Shown: positions 1 to 8,124 of the stretch, piece after piece | Numbering within the stretch: the first letter of the stretch is position 1 | Layout of the letters: every line of letters starts with the position of its first letter | Assembly: GCF_030812315.1 (NCBI RefSeq) | Contig: NZ_JAUSSM010000010.1 | Location: 124,001-188,000 of the forward strand | Origin: Arthrobacter oryzae | GTDB taxonomy: Bacteria; Actinomycetota; Actinomycetes; Actinomycetales; Micrococcaceae | Direction: 5' to 3' | Length of the DNA stretch: 64,000 nt | Notes under the pieces: generated by a model | Databases searched by the model: none | Told to the model about the DNA's origin: nothing | Seen by the model: only the letters and a program-made list of their open reading frames with translations | Translations under genes and position numbers: made by a program

Positions 1-271
1 CGGCCGCTGCTGACTGCGGCAGCCTATTCAACATGTCGCCCAGCGAAACCACCGAGAGGTTGATCTTGATGTCAGGGTTTGCCGCCTCGAAGTTGGCGAT
101 GTTTTCCTTCAACGCCTTTGATCGCGGATTGTCCTGGCTGGGATCAAGGAAGTCCCAATAACTGAGCGTCACCGGCCCCTCGGGGTCCGATGTTGAGGGG
201 GAGCAGCCACTGAGGGCAAGGCTGGCTACGACGGCTGAGACGAGTGCCAGGCCCCATCGCTTTTTGATCAT
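1..271 (-). CDS. ABC sugar transporter solute-binding lipoprotein, N-terminal part
   Basis: Only the first 90 codons lie in the window; the gene runs off the left edge. It starts with a positively charged, hydrophobic leader ending in a lipobox (LSGC, about residues 21-24), followed by a Ser/Thr/Pro linker and then a TLSYWDF strand typical of family 1 extracellular sugar-binding proteins. A ribosome site (AGGAG) lies 5-9 bases before the ATG. It would be a membrane-anchored substrate receptor of an ABC importer. The upstream region carries a strong promoter and LacI-type operators (392-477), so sugar-responsive repression is likely. The substrate cannot be told. Confidence 0.85.
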   Translation of the reverse strand, partial: MIKKRWGLALVSAVVASLALSGCSPSTSDPEGPVTLSYWDFLDPSQDNPRSKALKENIANFEAANPDIKINLSVVSLGDMLNRLPQSAAA

Positions 272-391
272 GAGTTTCTCCTGTGGACTGGATTGCTAAT
301 GCGGGAGCATGCCGTATTCAAAACGACGCCTGCTGAACGCGGGGCTACCGAAAGTCCAGAAGTGAGCGACTTGATCATCGAGTCTCTCCTT

Positions 392-477
392 TGAGATCGG
401 TTGCATTCGCTAGAGCAGTGAGATCGGTTGCTGAGATCGGTTGCAATAAACATAGGGCTACACAAAGGGTCTGTCAA
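392..477 (-). promoter_or_regulatory. Sigma-70-type promoter with three LacI-type operator repeats
   Basis: Read on the minus strand: TTGACA at 477-472, a 17-base spacer and TATGTT at 454-449. Just downstream are three direct copies of the motif seen on the plus strand as TGAGATCGGTTGC (392, 419 and 432). Its reverse form GCAACCGATCTCA resembles LacI/GalR-family operators, with a central CG. The placement over the start of transcription fits repression of the lipoprotein gene ending its leader at 271. The untranslated leader would be about 170 bases. Confidence 0.7.
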
Positions 478-559
478 GGATTCCTTTTGCTCGAATCTTG
501 CAGGTCCCGATGTGTGCTCCGATGCGGTCGGGCTCTGCATCGGTTTCTTGATTCGTTAG

Positions 560-1082
560 CGCATTGGCTGCGGCACCTTCCCTGAAATTTGGCGCGGGCT
601 CGAGGTGCGAAACACCATGACTTTGAATCAGTTTCGGCAGGTCCTGCAGGTAGTTTGTGGCTGCGAGGACATACACCTGCACAGGTTTGCCTTGGAGGAT
701 CCCTTCGCGCCCCTGAGGCCGGTCGACGGCGAACTTCCGGAAGTCGTGCAAGTGGATTTCCCGGCAGGAGTGAAGAACGGCGGACAAGCCCGGGAACTGG
801 ATCATCTGCTCACGCTTGGTATAGGCAAGGCGCTTTATGAATACGACTTCAACGACAGCTGACTTCACCGGCTGGAGCTGGTTTCCAACCGGCCCGCTGA
901 CGGAGACAGCCCGCCGCCCAGTTGATTGACGGCGCCAGGCGGGCCCGCTGGAAAACTCCGGAGGATTGCCCGGATACGAGGAGTTCCTGGACGTCGCCGC
1001 CGTGAACCGGTCCTGGCGGAACGGTCCTGACTTATGGAATCGGGGAGGAAACGCCACGGGGCGATGGATCAGCCCCTTTTGA
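560..1082 (+). pseudogene. Decayed pRiA4b ORF-3-like protein gene
   Basis: An open frame with no plausible start reads PEIWRGLEV, then a helix, then EDIHLHRF and, near 840, YEYDFNDS. These match the core of the pRiA4b ORF-3-like family (PPIWRR, W-D-HLH-F, YEYDFGDSW), a protein often carried by mobile elements. The frame stops at 862, exactly where family members continue with WEH. After a frame change, GGLPGYEEFLDV at about 960-995 matches the C-terminal part of the same family, ending at 1082. The gene has thus lost its start and suffered at least one frameshift. Family assignment is by motif memory. Confidence 0.6.
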
Positions 1083-1182
1083 GGCCGCTCCCCGACCATT
1101 TTGAAACGCCGATAATGGACCTTTCGTCCTCTCCGTCAACCAGGGCAACCCATTGGCTCCTCCGCCGGGCCGTATGGATGCC

Positions 1183-1201
1183 TGGTACTGGTTTGGTACC
1201 A
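1183..1201. promoter_or_regulatory. Repeated TGGTAC motif before the toxin-antitoxin pair
   Basis: TGGTAC occurs at 1183 and again within TGGTACCA at 1194, an 11-base (one helical turn) period, directly before the antitoxin start. RHH antitoxins usually bind such short repeats to repress their own operon. The role is inferred from position only. Confidence 0.4.
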
Positions 1202-1209
1202 TGTGTTTC

Positions 1210-1416
1210 ATGGCTATGAATTTGCGTGTCCCCGAGGATTTGGATCGTCGTTTGGACCAGCTCGCGGCCGAGGAACACACTTCGAAGTCGGCGTTGCTGC
1301 TCCAGGGCGCGGAGCTGGTGTTGCAGCGACACCGGCGAAGTCGCGAGATCGGCGAGGGTCTGGATTTCGTGATGAGCCATGATGCTGAGCTTTTGACGCG
1401 CCTTGAGGATGCGTGA
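1210..1416 (+). CDS. Ribbon-helix-helix antitoxin of a Doc-type toxin
   Basis: A 68-residue acidic protein beginning MAMNLRVPEDLDRRL, the beta-strand plus helix start typical of CopG/RHH DNA-binding antitoxins. The C-terminal half (EIGEGLDFVMSHDAELLTRL) would be the toxin-binding tail. Several in-frame ATGs exist (1201, 1210, 1216); none has a clear ribosome site, and 1210 or 1216 leaves the strand-forming MNLRVP at the N-terminus. The stop overlaps the next start by four bases (GTGA), so the two are translationally coupled. An RHH partner in place of Phd is a known variation for Doc. Confidence 0.75.
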   Translation: MAMNLRVPEDLDRRLDQLAAEEHTSKSALLLQGAELVLQRHRRSREIGEGLDFVMSHDAELLTRLEDA

Positions 1417-1781
1417 CCGCGTACCTTGAGATTGAAGACGCGTTGCAGGTCGTTGACCGGTACGGGTTCCATATTCGCGATATCGGCCTCCTGGCCTCGG
1501 CCTTGGCCCGTCCGGCAACGACAGTCATGGGTGTGGAAGCCTATCCGCAGTTAGCTACGAAGGCTGCGGCTCTGATGGAGTCGGTGGCGCGGTTCCATCC
1601 GCTGATCGACGGGAACAAGCGGACTGCATGGACGCTGATGGTGTTGATGCTCTGGATCAACGGCTGCAGGCATGACTTCAGCACCGACGGGGCGTTCGAT
1701 CTCGTCGTGGGAGTGGCCGCCGGCGACATCTCGTTGGAGGACAGCGCAGCGATGATTGCCTCGCACCTCGTGAAGCGATAA
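1413..1781 (+). CDS. doc: Doc-type Fic-fold toxin
   Basis: A 122-residue protein with the Fic core HPLIDGNKRTA at residues 62-72. His62 is the catalytic base and the GNKR loop binds nucleotide. In the Doc clade (short, all-helical, Lys in place of the Fic Gly) the protein phosphorylates elongation factor Tu and stops translation; this activity is taken from the family. Length matches Doc (about 125). It starts with GTG overlapping the antitoxin stop. No frame damage is seen, so the pair may be active. Confidence 0.85.
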   Translation: MTAYLEIEDALQVVDRYGFHIRDIGLLASALARPATTVMGVEAYPQLATKAAALMESVARFHPLIDGNKRTAWTLMVLMLWINGCRHDFSTDGAFDLVVGVAAGDISLEDSAAMIASHLVKR

Positions 1782-1959
1782 CCATAGGAATCCTGTCGGC
1801 AGGTGCTTGGTGATCCTGGGATCACGTACCGGCATTCCGCGCCCCGCCGCTACAGCCGACACCGGTCCTGGTGCGAAGCAGGATGCCCGCATAGCCGTTC
1901 TTGCCTAGTCATGTGATTGTCTGCTGAAGAGCAGCGGGAGGCGTCAGTCAAACCAGGGG

Positions 1960-2240
1960 CCGGGCCTACCCACGCGGAGTTCCGGCACACAGAAGAACCG
2001 CGTTCCTCAGCGGGGGGCGGCTGGCGTTTGGAGTGCTCGGACGGGCGAATTTGGGGTGTGGACAATGTCCACACTTTTGCCGTCGGACTGGGCCGTACAT
2101 CGGTCGGATCGGGCCGCATTCCGCACGTTTGCGCGGGATTTCCCAGTGTTCCCAAGGCCGGGAATGCGGTTCGAGTCCCACCTCGGGCACAGTGTTTTCG
2201 CAGGTCAATGCCTTTTTCTCTTTTTGGTGTTGACAAAGCT
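1960..2240 (+). repeat. Intergenic repeat, copy A, with palindrome and tRNA-3'-end-like block
   Basis: Non-coding stretch with a diverged partner at 47410-47660, same orientation. Shared parts in order: a CCGCGTTCC hairpin region, the palindrome GTGTGGACAATGTCCACAC (2056-2074), TCGGACT, TCCCAGTGTT, and a 23-base identical block at 2168-2190 beginning GGTTCGAGTCCCACC. That block looks like the T-arm and acceptor end of a tRNA, but no 5' tRNA half is present. The region 1782-1960 before it holds nothing recognisable. Confidence 0.6.
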
Positions 2241-2389
2241 TGACTTTTCGGAATGCTGCATGTTGCAGCAGGTATCATGTCTCTGCCAACGGGCACTAGG
2301 CTCGCGGGGTGACCCCTGAATATCGCAGCTTAGACGTTCCTCGAGGACTCAACCCGAATCCCTTGCCGCGTGAGCGCCGAAATTGCGGA

Positions 2390-2686
2390 CTACGACAACA
2401 CCACAGCAAGCACGCGGCGCGCACCTGGGAGTGTTTTCTGGGACGAGGCGTCAGATTTAGGGCACACAACACGTTCGTGCAAGCCCCCGTCACCCACTGT
2501 CGCTGAGCGCATCGAGTGCTCGATCGAACTGGGTTCGCGACGCGCGTGCTCCGGGACACCCTGGTCAACGTTGAGGTCATCGCGTCGAACGCAGGCGGCC
2601 AGTAGATCCGCCCGCTGCCGGTCCGTGGACTGCTGCCGCGTCGAAACCCGGGCATAGCCAATAAGCTTCGACAAGCCTTCCTCCAA
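2390..2686 (-). pseudogene. Serine recombinase (resolvase) N-terminal remnant
   Basis: From a TTG at 2686 the frame reads SKLIGYARVSTRQQ, the catalytic-serine strand of the resolvase/invertase family (Ser in ARVST). It continues RQRADLLAACVRRDDLNVDQGV, then family similarity fades. Fragments of the later catalytic domain (FDRALDAL-like) are scattered in other frames. The E-helix and HTH are absent. The res-like inverted repeat at 2689-2748 lies directly upstream, as in Tn3- and Tn5053-type resolvase genes. Confidence 0.7.
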
Positions 2687-2688
2687 TG

Positions 2689-2748
2689 TGTCTCATAACT
2701 AATGATCAGTACGTCGATTCAAGCAGAAGGTTTCGAGACATAGTTATG
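2689..2748. other. Res-like inverted repeats next to the resolvase remnant
   Basis: TGTCTCATAACTA at 2689-2701 faces TTTCGAGACATAGTTATG at 2731-2748, whose complement reads CATAACTATGTCTCGAAA. The TGTCTCGAAA core recurs near the other resolvase genes of this window and at 23461. This is how recombination-site subsites are arranged; function is inferred. Confidence 0.45.
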
Positions 2749-2820
2749 GGAATCGCCGGACGCGGAGGACGTCGCGAGATTTCACAGAAACCAGGACACT
2801 ACCGGACCGAGCCAGTGAGA

Positions 2821-2847
2821 CGTCTCGTATCCCAAGGGTTGTGAGAC
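2821..2847. repeat. Res-like imperfect palindrome
   Basis: GTCTCGTATCCC, AAG, GGTTGTGAGAC. It has the same centre (CCCAAGGG) and outer GTCTCG/GAGAC arms as the perfect palindrome at 23461-23489, so the two are related. Confidence 0.45.
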
Positions 2848-3020
2848 GGTCGTAGTGCTCCAGTTGGGGGGACCTTCACAGGTCGCGAAATCGGGCAGGC
2901 GATTACTCCCGGTATCAGCCTTCACTCGGGCCAGAATATCGAGGAGAGCGCGCCCTTTCATCGCCGGCTTACGAGAGTGCTGTACGGGTTCAAGCTTGGG
3001 GAGGGTCTGAACCGGATTAG

Positions 3021-3054
3021 TTGGAGCTACCCGCTGACTTGCAGGTAGCTCCAA
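3021..3054. terminator. Stem-loop, possible terminator
   Basis: Perfect 11-base stem TTGGAGCTACC / GGTAGCTCCAA with a 12-base loop, lying 120 bases beyond the 3' end of the aldo/keto reductase gene. There is no clear T-run, so termination is only possible. No gene is seen in 2750-3174. Confidence 0.4.
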
Positions 3055-3174
3055 CGTCAATCTGGAAGCCAGACCGCGATAAGGGCTAATGGGGACTGGC
3101 TCAGAGTTTGGGCTTTACCCAGCCCCTACTGAAGCTTCAATCACCCTTGGGCTTTCACGGCTCGCCCTCGGATG

Positions 3175-4338
3175 TCACGGCAGGGGTGAGTTGCCGTGCC
3201 CGCCGATTGAGCTCGTCCCCAGCTTTGCTCCGGTGTCGATGATTGCCAGCATTGGCTCGCTCAGTCGCGCGCCCTGCACTTGGATTTGAGCGAAACTGTT
3301 TTCAATTTCTTGGATGTCGGCAGCGGTCAGCTGGACTTGAAGCGCGTCCATGTTCTGCTCCATGTGGTCCTGGGTGGTCGGCCCTGGGATGGGCACGATC
3401 CACGGCTTGCGGGCGAGCAGCCAGGCAAGCGCGATTTGGCCAGGAGCTGCTTGATGGCGGGCGCCGACCTGTTGCAGCAGTTCGACGACGGGCCAGTTTG
3501 CCCGGCGGGCCTCGGGGGTGAAGCGGGGCAGGCCAGCCCTGAGGTCTGCGGTGCCATGGACCATCATCGGGGTGACGGTGCCGGTCAGGTAACCCATCCC
3601 GAGTGGGCTCCAGGGTACGAAACCGATGCCCAGTTCTTCGCAGGCCGGGAGAGCTTCGAGTTCCGGGTCGCGTGTCCAGACGGAGTATTCGTTCTGCACT
3701 GCGGTGACCGGCTGTACTTTATGGGCACGGCGGATTGTCGCGCCGCCCGCGGCGGACAGGCCGAAGTGGCGGATTTTGCCCTCGCGGATTAGATCCTGCA
3801 CCGCTCGGGCGACGTCTTCGATGGGTACCGTGGGATCGACCCGGTGCTGGTACTGAAGATCGATGTAGTCGGTTTTCAGTCGGCGGAGCTGTTCTTCGGT
3901 GACCCGCTTGATGTTCTCCGGGCGGCTGTTGAGTCCCTGGACTTCGCCCTTCTTCGTGATGTCGAAGCCGAACTTGGTGGCGATGACTACCTCATTGCGC
4001 ACCGGTTTCAGGGCCTTGCCGACGATTTCCTCGCCCAGGAACGGCCCGTAGACTTCGGCGACATCGAAGAACGTGACGCCCCGGTCATAGGCGGCACGGA
4101 TGATCCGGATTGCCTCCTCAAAGTCCGTCGGTGGGCCATACATTCCGGCGAAGTTCTGGCAGCCCATTCCCAGGGCGGAGACTTCCAGTGAGCCGAGCAT
4201 GCGGCGATCCGTGCGCAACGGCAGGGTGCCCGTTCCGGAACTTCTTGTGCCCGTCTGTGCGTGGGCGGGAAGGGGCAGCAAGGATGCTGCGGCTATTCCA
4301 AGGCCTGCGCCCAGTAGGCTACGGCGATTGATTGTCAT
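3175..4338 (-). CDS. Tat-exported aldo/keto reductase
   Basis: 387 residues. The N-terminus has a twin-arginine signal (INRRSLLGAG, hydrophobic core, AHAQ cleavage region near residue 28). The AKR barrel follows, with the tetrad in order: Asp in FFDVAEVYG, Tyr in the same motif, Lys in IATKFGF and His in QYQHRVD. NADPH-site residues near IPGPTTQDHM and NMDAL fit the AKR11/YghZ-like groups. A Tat leader on an AKR is less common and implies export with bound cofactor, or retention of an ancestral leader. Third gene of a minus-strand run with two SDRs (gap 42 bases to the one before). Start chosen at the ATG with AAAGGAAA upstream. Confidence 0.85.
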   Translation of the reverse strand: MTINRRSLLGAGLGIAAASLLPLPAHAQTGTRSSGTGTLPLRTDRRMLGSLEVSALGMGCQNFAGMYGPPTDFEEAIRIIRAAYDRGVTFFDVAEVYGPFLGEEIVGKALKPVRNEVVIATKFGFDITKKGEVQGLNSRPENIKRVTEEQLRRLKTDYIDLQYQHRVDPTVPIEDVARAVQDLIREGKIRHFGLSAAGGATIRRAHKVQPVTAVQNEYSVWTRDPELEALPACEELGIGFVPWSPLGMGYLTGTVTPMMVHGTADLRAGLPRFTPEARRANWPVVELLQQVGARHQAAPGQIALAWLLARKPWIVPIPGPTTQDHMEQNMDALQVQLTAADIQEIENSFAQIQVQGARLSEPMLAIIDTGAKLGTSSIGGHGNSPLP

Positions 4339-4380
4339 TGTTGATGTTTCCTTTCGGCGGAGCGTTGATGTGGTTTCGGT

Positions 4381-5142
4381 TCAGCCTTGTTCGGTGGGCA
4401 TGATCCAGAGCTCGCTGATGGCGGTGTGCCAGGGGCGGGTGACCATGTAGGCGACGCCGTCGGCGATGTCCTGTGGCTCCAGGACCTGGAATCCGCCGAA
4501 GTTGGCCTCGATGTCGGCGCGTACTTGGTCGGTGTTGTGGGAGTCGAGCTCGGTGGCGACCTTGCCGGGTTCGAGGACACCGACGCGGACGTGGGACTGG
4601 GCCAGTTCCTGGCGGAGGGCTTCGCTGAACCCGTTGACCCCGAATTTGGTCATGTTGTAGACGCCCATGATGGGGTAGGCGGTGCGCCCTGCGATGGAGG
4701 AGATGTTGACGATGTCGGCCACCTGGCGGGGGTCCTCGCCGGCTGCTTTCTGCAGGTAGGGCAGGGCCGCCTTCGTTATATAGAGCAGCCCTTGCTGGTT
4801 GATGGCGATCATTCGTTCGAGGTCATCGATGCCGGCTTCGGCGAAAGGCCCGAGGATCATCAGCCCGGCGTTGTTGACCAGGATGTCCAGCCGGCCGAAT
4901 GCCTCGATGGTTTTGGTGACGGCGGCTTCTGCCTGGGCGCGGTCGGAGATGTCGGCTGGTACGGCCAGCGCTGTTCCGCCTGCTTTCTCTATCTCGGCGA
5001 CGAGCTTATCGAGGCGGTCCTGGCGGCGGGCGACAAGAGCGACAGAAGCGCCCTGGCCGGAGAGCTCAAGGGCAGTGGCGTGGCCGATGCCGCTGCTGGC
5101 ACCGGTAATGATCGCGACGGTTCCGGTGAGTCTGGAAGTCAT
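4381..5142 (-). CDS. Short-chain dehydrogenase/reductase
   Basis: 253 residues, classical SDR. TGASSGIG near residue 14 binds NAD(P), LVNNAG is near residue 88, and catalytic Ser-Tyr-Lys appear as NISSIAG and YNMTK. An Arg pair after the second strand (ARRQDR) favours NADP. Substrate unknown. It sits between the other SDR and the aldo/keto reductase, all on the minus strand and divergent from an XRE regulator at 6367, which suggests a shared redox response. AAAGGAC precedes the ATG. Confidence 0.85.
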   Translation of the reverse strand: MTSRLTGTVAIITGASSGIGHATALELSGQGASVALVARRQDRLDKLVAEIEKAGGTALAVPADISDRAQAEAAVTKTIEAFGRLDILVNNAGLMILGPFAEAGIDDLERMIAINQQGLLYITKAALPYLQKAAGEDPRQVADIVNISSIAGRTAYPIMGVYNMTKFGVNGFSEALRQELAQSHVRVGVLEPGKVATELDSHNTDQVRADIEANFGGFQVLEPQDIADGVAYMVTRPWHTAISELWIMPTEQG

Positions 5143-5332
5143 GGCAAATGTCCTTTTCGTTGGGAGGCCAATTGGGCCCGGAGCTGGTTCACACGGAAGT
5201 TTGCTCTGAGGAGGCGCGCGTGTTCGGTCGCGAGTTGTCCTCGCCGCCCGGGCATGGTGCCAGACCAGTTCGGTCCTGGAAGCATGCGCCAGGGTCAGCT
5301 GTTGTGGGGTCCAGCGCGTGGGCCTTCGGTTC

Positions 5333-5397
5333 TAAGCGACGTTCCGGTGACCCTGTTGCAGCGCGGGCGCAGTTGTCACCGGAACGGACGTCGCTTA
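5333..5397. terminator. Long stem-loop overlapping an SDR stop codon
   Basis: TAAGCGACGTTCCGGTGAC at 5333-5351 faces GTCACCGGAACGG-ACGTCGCTTA at 5375-5397, a near-perfect arm of 19-23 bases. The TAA stop of the gene 5395-6240 is part of the arm. It may end or attenuate transcription between the two SDR genes (252-base gap), making the downstream pair less expressed. Confidence 0.5.
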
Positions 5398-6240
5398 TTG
5401 GTCGTCGTGGGCGAGGGATGAGGACAGTTCGCGGTAAGCGTTGGCCTGCTCGAGGAGCAGGTGTGCTTTGTCCTCTGCAGTTTGGACGGCGTCGGCCCCG
5501 GCGAGGAAGCGCAGCGGCGGCTGGTCCTGGGCGGTGATGGTGATGAGGGCGGCGGCGAGTTTGGCCGGGTCGCCGCCTTGCTTGCCGTTCATGCCCTTCC
5601 AGGCCTCGATGGTGCCTTGGGTGCGCTGGTCGTAGTCATCAAACGAAAGCTCGGGCCACATTGTCGAGGCACCTTCGACGAGCAGTTCGGTGCGGAAGAA
5701 ACCGGGGTTCACGATGGTGGTGTTGATGCCGTAAGGCTCCAGGTCGTACCGGAGGGATTCCATCCAGCCCTCGGTTGCGAACTTTGAAGCGCAGTAGGCG
5801 GCGACGAATTCCTGGCCTGTGAGCCCTGCTGTGGAGCTGAAGGTGATGACGTGGCCGCTGCGCTGGGCGCGCATGACCGGCAGTACGGCCCGGGTGACGT
5901 TCACGGGTCCGAAGAAGTTTGTTTGCATCTGCTGGCGGAACTGGGCCGGGCTGATGACTTCGAAGAAACCGGCGTAGAAGTTCCCGGCGTTGTTGACGAG
6001 CCTGTCGATTCGGCCGAAGCGTTCCAGGGCCGCTTCGACGGCAGTCCTGGCAGCGGTTTCGTCAGTGATGTCCAGGGACACGGCGAGCAGGTTCTCGTGC
6101 TCGCCGAGAGCCTCGGTGACGCGGCCTGCGTCGCGGGCGGTGCCGACCACAGCATGGCCGGCGTTGAGGGCGGCACGGGCGATGTCGATGCCCATTCCGC
6201 GGGCGGCGCCGGTGATGAACCAAACTTCCTGAGCAGTCAT
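5395..6240 (-). CDS. Short-chain dehydrogenase/reductase, extended C-terminus
   Basis: 281 residues. TGAARGMG near residue 10 is the nucleotide loop, LVNNAGNF near residue 84 the structural motif, and FSSTAG with YCASK the catalytic Ser-Tyr-Lys. The C-terminal region (substrate loop NPGFFRTELL, then about 90 residues) matches the YusZ/oxidoreductase-type SDRs of about 280 residues. First gene of the minus-strand redox run; its promoter must lie in the 126 bases shared with the divergent XRE regulator. AAAGGAACC precedes the ATG. Confidence 0.85.
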   Translation of the reverse strand: MTAQEVWFITGAARGMGIDIARAALNAGHAVVGTARDAGRVTEALGEHENLLAVSLDITDETAARTAVEAALERFGRIDRLVNNAGNFYAGFFEVISPAQFRQQMQTNFFGPVNVTRAVLPVMRAQRSGHVITFSSTAGLTGQEFVAAYCASKFATEGWMESLRYDLEPYGINTTIVNPGFFRTELLVEGASTMWPELSFDDYDQRTQGTIEAWKGMNGKQGGDPAKLAAALITITAQDQPPLRFLAGADAVQTAEDKAHLLLEQANAYRELSSSLAHDDQ

Positions 6241-6366
6241 GGTGGTTCCTTTTCGTGTAGGTGACTGTCTTCAGTCAATCCCGCTGGAAACAGGCAAGGG
6301 AGTCCCCGCTGATCGGGTTAATGCCAGTGACCCCCTAACACCGGTTTTTGGGCGTAGCGTCAAAGG

Positions 6367-7296
6367 ATGGACAGCGCCAACGAGATCCGTGAATTCCTGA
6401 TGACCCGGCGGGCCAGGATCACGCCCGAACAAGCTGGCCTGCCCGTCTTCGGGTACCGTCAACGCCGTGTCGATGGCCTGCGACGTGAAGAGGTTGCCCT
6501 GCTGGCGGGGATGAGCACCGAGTACTACATCCGGCTTGAGCGGGGTAACGCCAAGGGCGTCTCGGAATCGGTTTTGGAAGGAATTAGCCAGGCGTTGAAG
6601 CTTGATGATGCCGAGCGGGCCCACCTCTACGACTTGGTGCGCGCCGCCAACGAGGGCGCGAAGCCGCAGCGTCGTCGCAGTGCTCCCCGGGCACAGCACG
6701 TACGCCCGGGCGTGCAAAGGATGATCGACGCGATGACCGCTCTGCCCACCATCGTGCAAAACGAACGGCTGGACCTCGTCGCCTCGAACCAGCTCGGGCG
6801 GGCGTTCTACTCGGAGATGTACATCCAACCCCAGAGACCGGCGAACTTCGGGCGGTTCATCTTCCTCGACCCCTGCTCCAGGGATTTCTATCGGACCTGG
6901 GATGACACGGCCCGGCAGACGGTAGCACTCCTACGCAGTGCAGCCGGGCGGGCACCTTACGACCGGGACCTCAGCGACCTCATCGGAGAACTCGCCACCC
7001 GCAGCGACGACTTCCGCACGCTCTGGGCCGCCCACGACGTACGGCTTCACCATTCCGCATCAAAACAAGTGCACCACCCCGTCGTCGGAGACCTGGACCT
7101 GACCTTCGAAAGACTTGACATTGCCACCGACAAAGGCCTCTCCGTCATCGCCTACACCGCCGAACCGGGCTCCACCTCCCACGACAGCCTCCAACTCCTC
7201 GCCCACTGGGCCGCAACTCACAACCAAGCAACCCAGAACCAAACACCCGAGCCGCGCCCAACAACTTCAGTCATCGAAAGCACCGAACGAAGCTGA
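6367..7296 (+). CDS. XRE-family regulator with MmyB-like ligand domain
   Basis: 309 residues. The first 80 form a helix-turn-helix (REEVALLAGMSTEYYIRLERG). The rest matches the MmyB-like ligand-binding domain common in actinobacterial regulators of neighbouring SDR genes (QRMIDAM, VQNERLDLVASN, LARLSYFD-like FLDPCSRDFYRTWDD, DYLTF region). A fatty-acid or aromatic effector is typical of the domain. Divergent from the SDR gene at 6240 with a 126-base gap, so control of that operon is likely. The last 25 residues are Thr/Gln rich and poorly conserved. Confidence 0.85.
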   Translation: MDSANEIREFLMTRRARITPEQAGLPVFGYRQRRVDGLRREEVALLAGMSTEYYIRLERGNAKGVSESVLEGISQALKLDDAERAHLYDLVRAANEGAKPQRRRSAPRAQHVRPGVQRMIDAMTALPTIVQNERLDLVASNQLGRAFYSEMYIQPQRPANFGRFIFLDPCSRDFYRTWDDTARQTVALLRSAAGRAPYDRDLSDLIGELATRSDDFRTLWAAHDVRLHHSASKQVHHPVVGDLDLTFERLDIATDKGLSVIAYTAEPGSTSHDSLQLLAHWAATHNQATQNQTPEPRPTTSVIESTERS

Positions 7297-7429
7297 CCAA
7301 CGTTCTAACTCGGTGTCTAAAAACCTCTCCGCCTCGAAACCCTTGGCGGCCTCGCACTGATCAGCTCGGGCCGACACCCGCTCACCTGTCTACGAGAATC
7401 GCCCCCGCCACGTCTTGATAAACAACACT

Positions 7430-7565
7430 TTTTGAGACACCGCTCCTGAGCCCGGGGGAGCCGGTCCACTATGCGGGAGAGCAGGGCTCCCTGCGTCTCG
7501 AAAATGCGACTCACCACAAACCGTCTCGACGGAGGCACTTCGAGGACATTTCGAGTCAAAATGGC
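7430..7565 (+). other. Probable res region before a truncated resolvase
   Basis: Non-coding stretch with several copies of the GTCTCGA/TTGAGAC type: TTTTTGAGACA near 7431, GTCTCGAAAA near 7495, GTCTCGACGG near 7530 and TTTCGAGTC near 7549, all just before the resolvase start. This matches the layout before the second resolvase copy at 17889. Nothing else is seen in 7297-7430. Confidence 0.4.
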
Positions 7566-8003
7566 ATGGTGAGGCAACTGGGTTACACGCGCGTCAGCAC
7601 TTCCAGCCAGGACGCCCAGCTGCAGCTGGACGCGCTGATCGCCGCCGGGGTGCAGAAACGCGACGTCTTTGCCGATGTGACATCGGGAAGCAAGACGGCG
7701 ATCGAACGGCCCGGAATGAAAAGGCTTCTCGAGTACGCCATGGAGGGCGACACTGTCGTTGTGTGGCGGGTTGATAGGTTGGGCCGGTCACTGATTGACG
7801 TGCTGAACACCGTGACCATGCTGCGCGACCGCGGCATCCACATCCGATCGATTTCTGACGGCATCGACCCTGCGACCTCGACGGGCCGGCTGATGCTGAA
7901 CATGCTCGCCACCCTCGCCGAGGATGAGCGCGAGCTGATCGTCGAGAGAGTCAACGCCGGCATCGCCGCCGCCAGGCAAAACGGAACACGCTTGGCGCCG
8001 TAG
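7566..8003 (+). pseudogene. Serine resolvase lacking its DNA-binding domain
   Basis: 145 residues. It has the full catalytic domain: LGYTRVSTSSQDAQLQ with the active Ser, SGSKTAIERPGM, VVWRVDRLGRSLIDVL, RSISDGIDPATSTGRLM and the E-helix ERELIVERVNAGIAAARQNG. It ends abruptly after NGTR with a foreign LAP and stop, exactly where the copy at 17889-18484 continues with GRP and a helix-turn-helix of about 45 residues. So it is cut off, most likely by an old rearrangement. Without the HTH it should not bind res sites alone. Confidence 0.75.
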
Positions 8004-8042
8004 AGACTAGGCGCCTTACCTACGACCAACGTTTTCTACGGG

Positions 8043-8100
8043 TTGACGTCGACTGCTCAGGAGTTGTACTGTTTAGTACAGCTTGTACCGAATGGTACAA
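8043..8100. promoter_or_regulatory. Two tandem palindromic operators and promoter
   Basis: TGTACT-GTTT-AGTACA (8065-8080) and TTGTACC-GAAT-GGTACAA (8083-8100) are perfect palindromes 18 bases apart centre to centre. TTGACG at 8043 with TGTACT at 8065 can serve as -35 and -10 elements, so the first operator covers the -10. Both lie before the DUF1348-TetR operon and are the likely autoregulatory sites of the TetR protein. Confidence 0.7.
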
Positions 8101-8124
8101 CTGCATATCTCGAAGGAGCCCATC

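Noticed and set aside
458..1099. 213-codon minus-strand frame
   Set aside because: No motif; the plus strand here matches the pRiA4b ORF-3-like family, so this is a shadow.
2168..2190. tRNA gene ending in GGTTCGAGTCCCACC...
   Set aside because: No matching 5' acceptor arm or anticodon arm within 100 bases; kept only as a tRNA-end-like block (the same applies at 47629).
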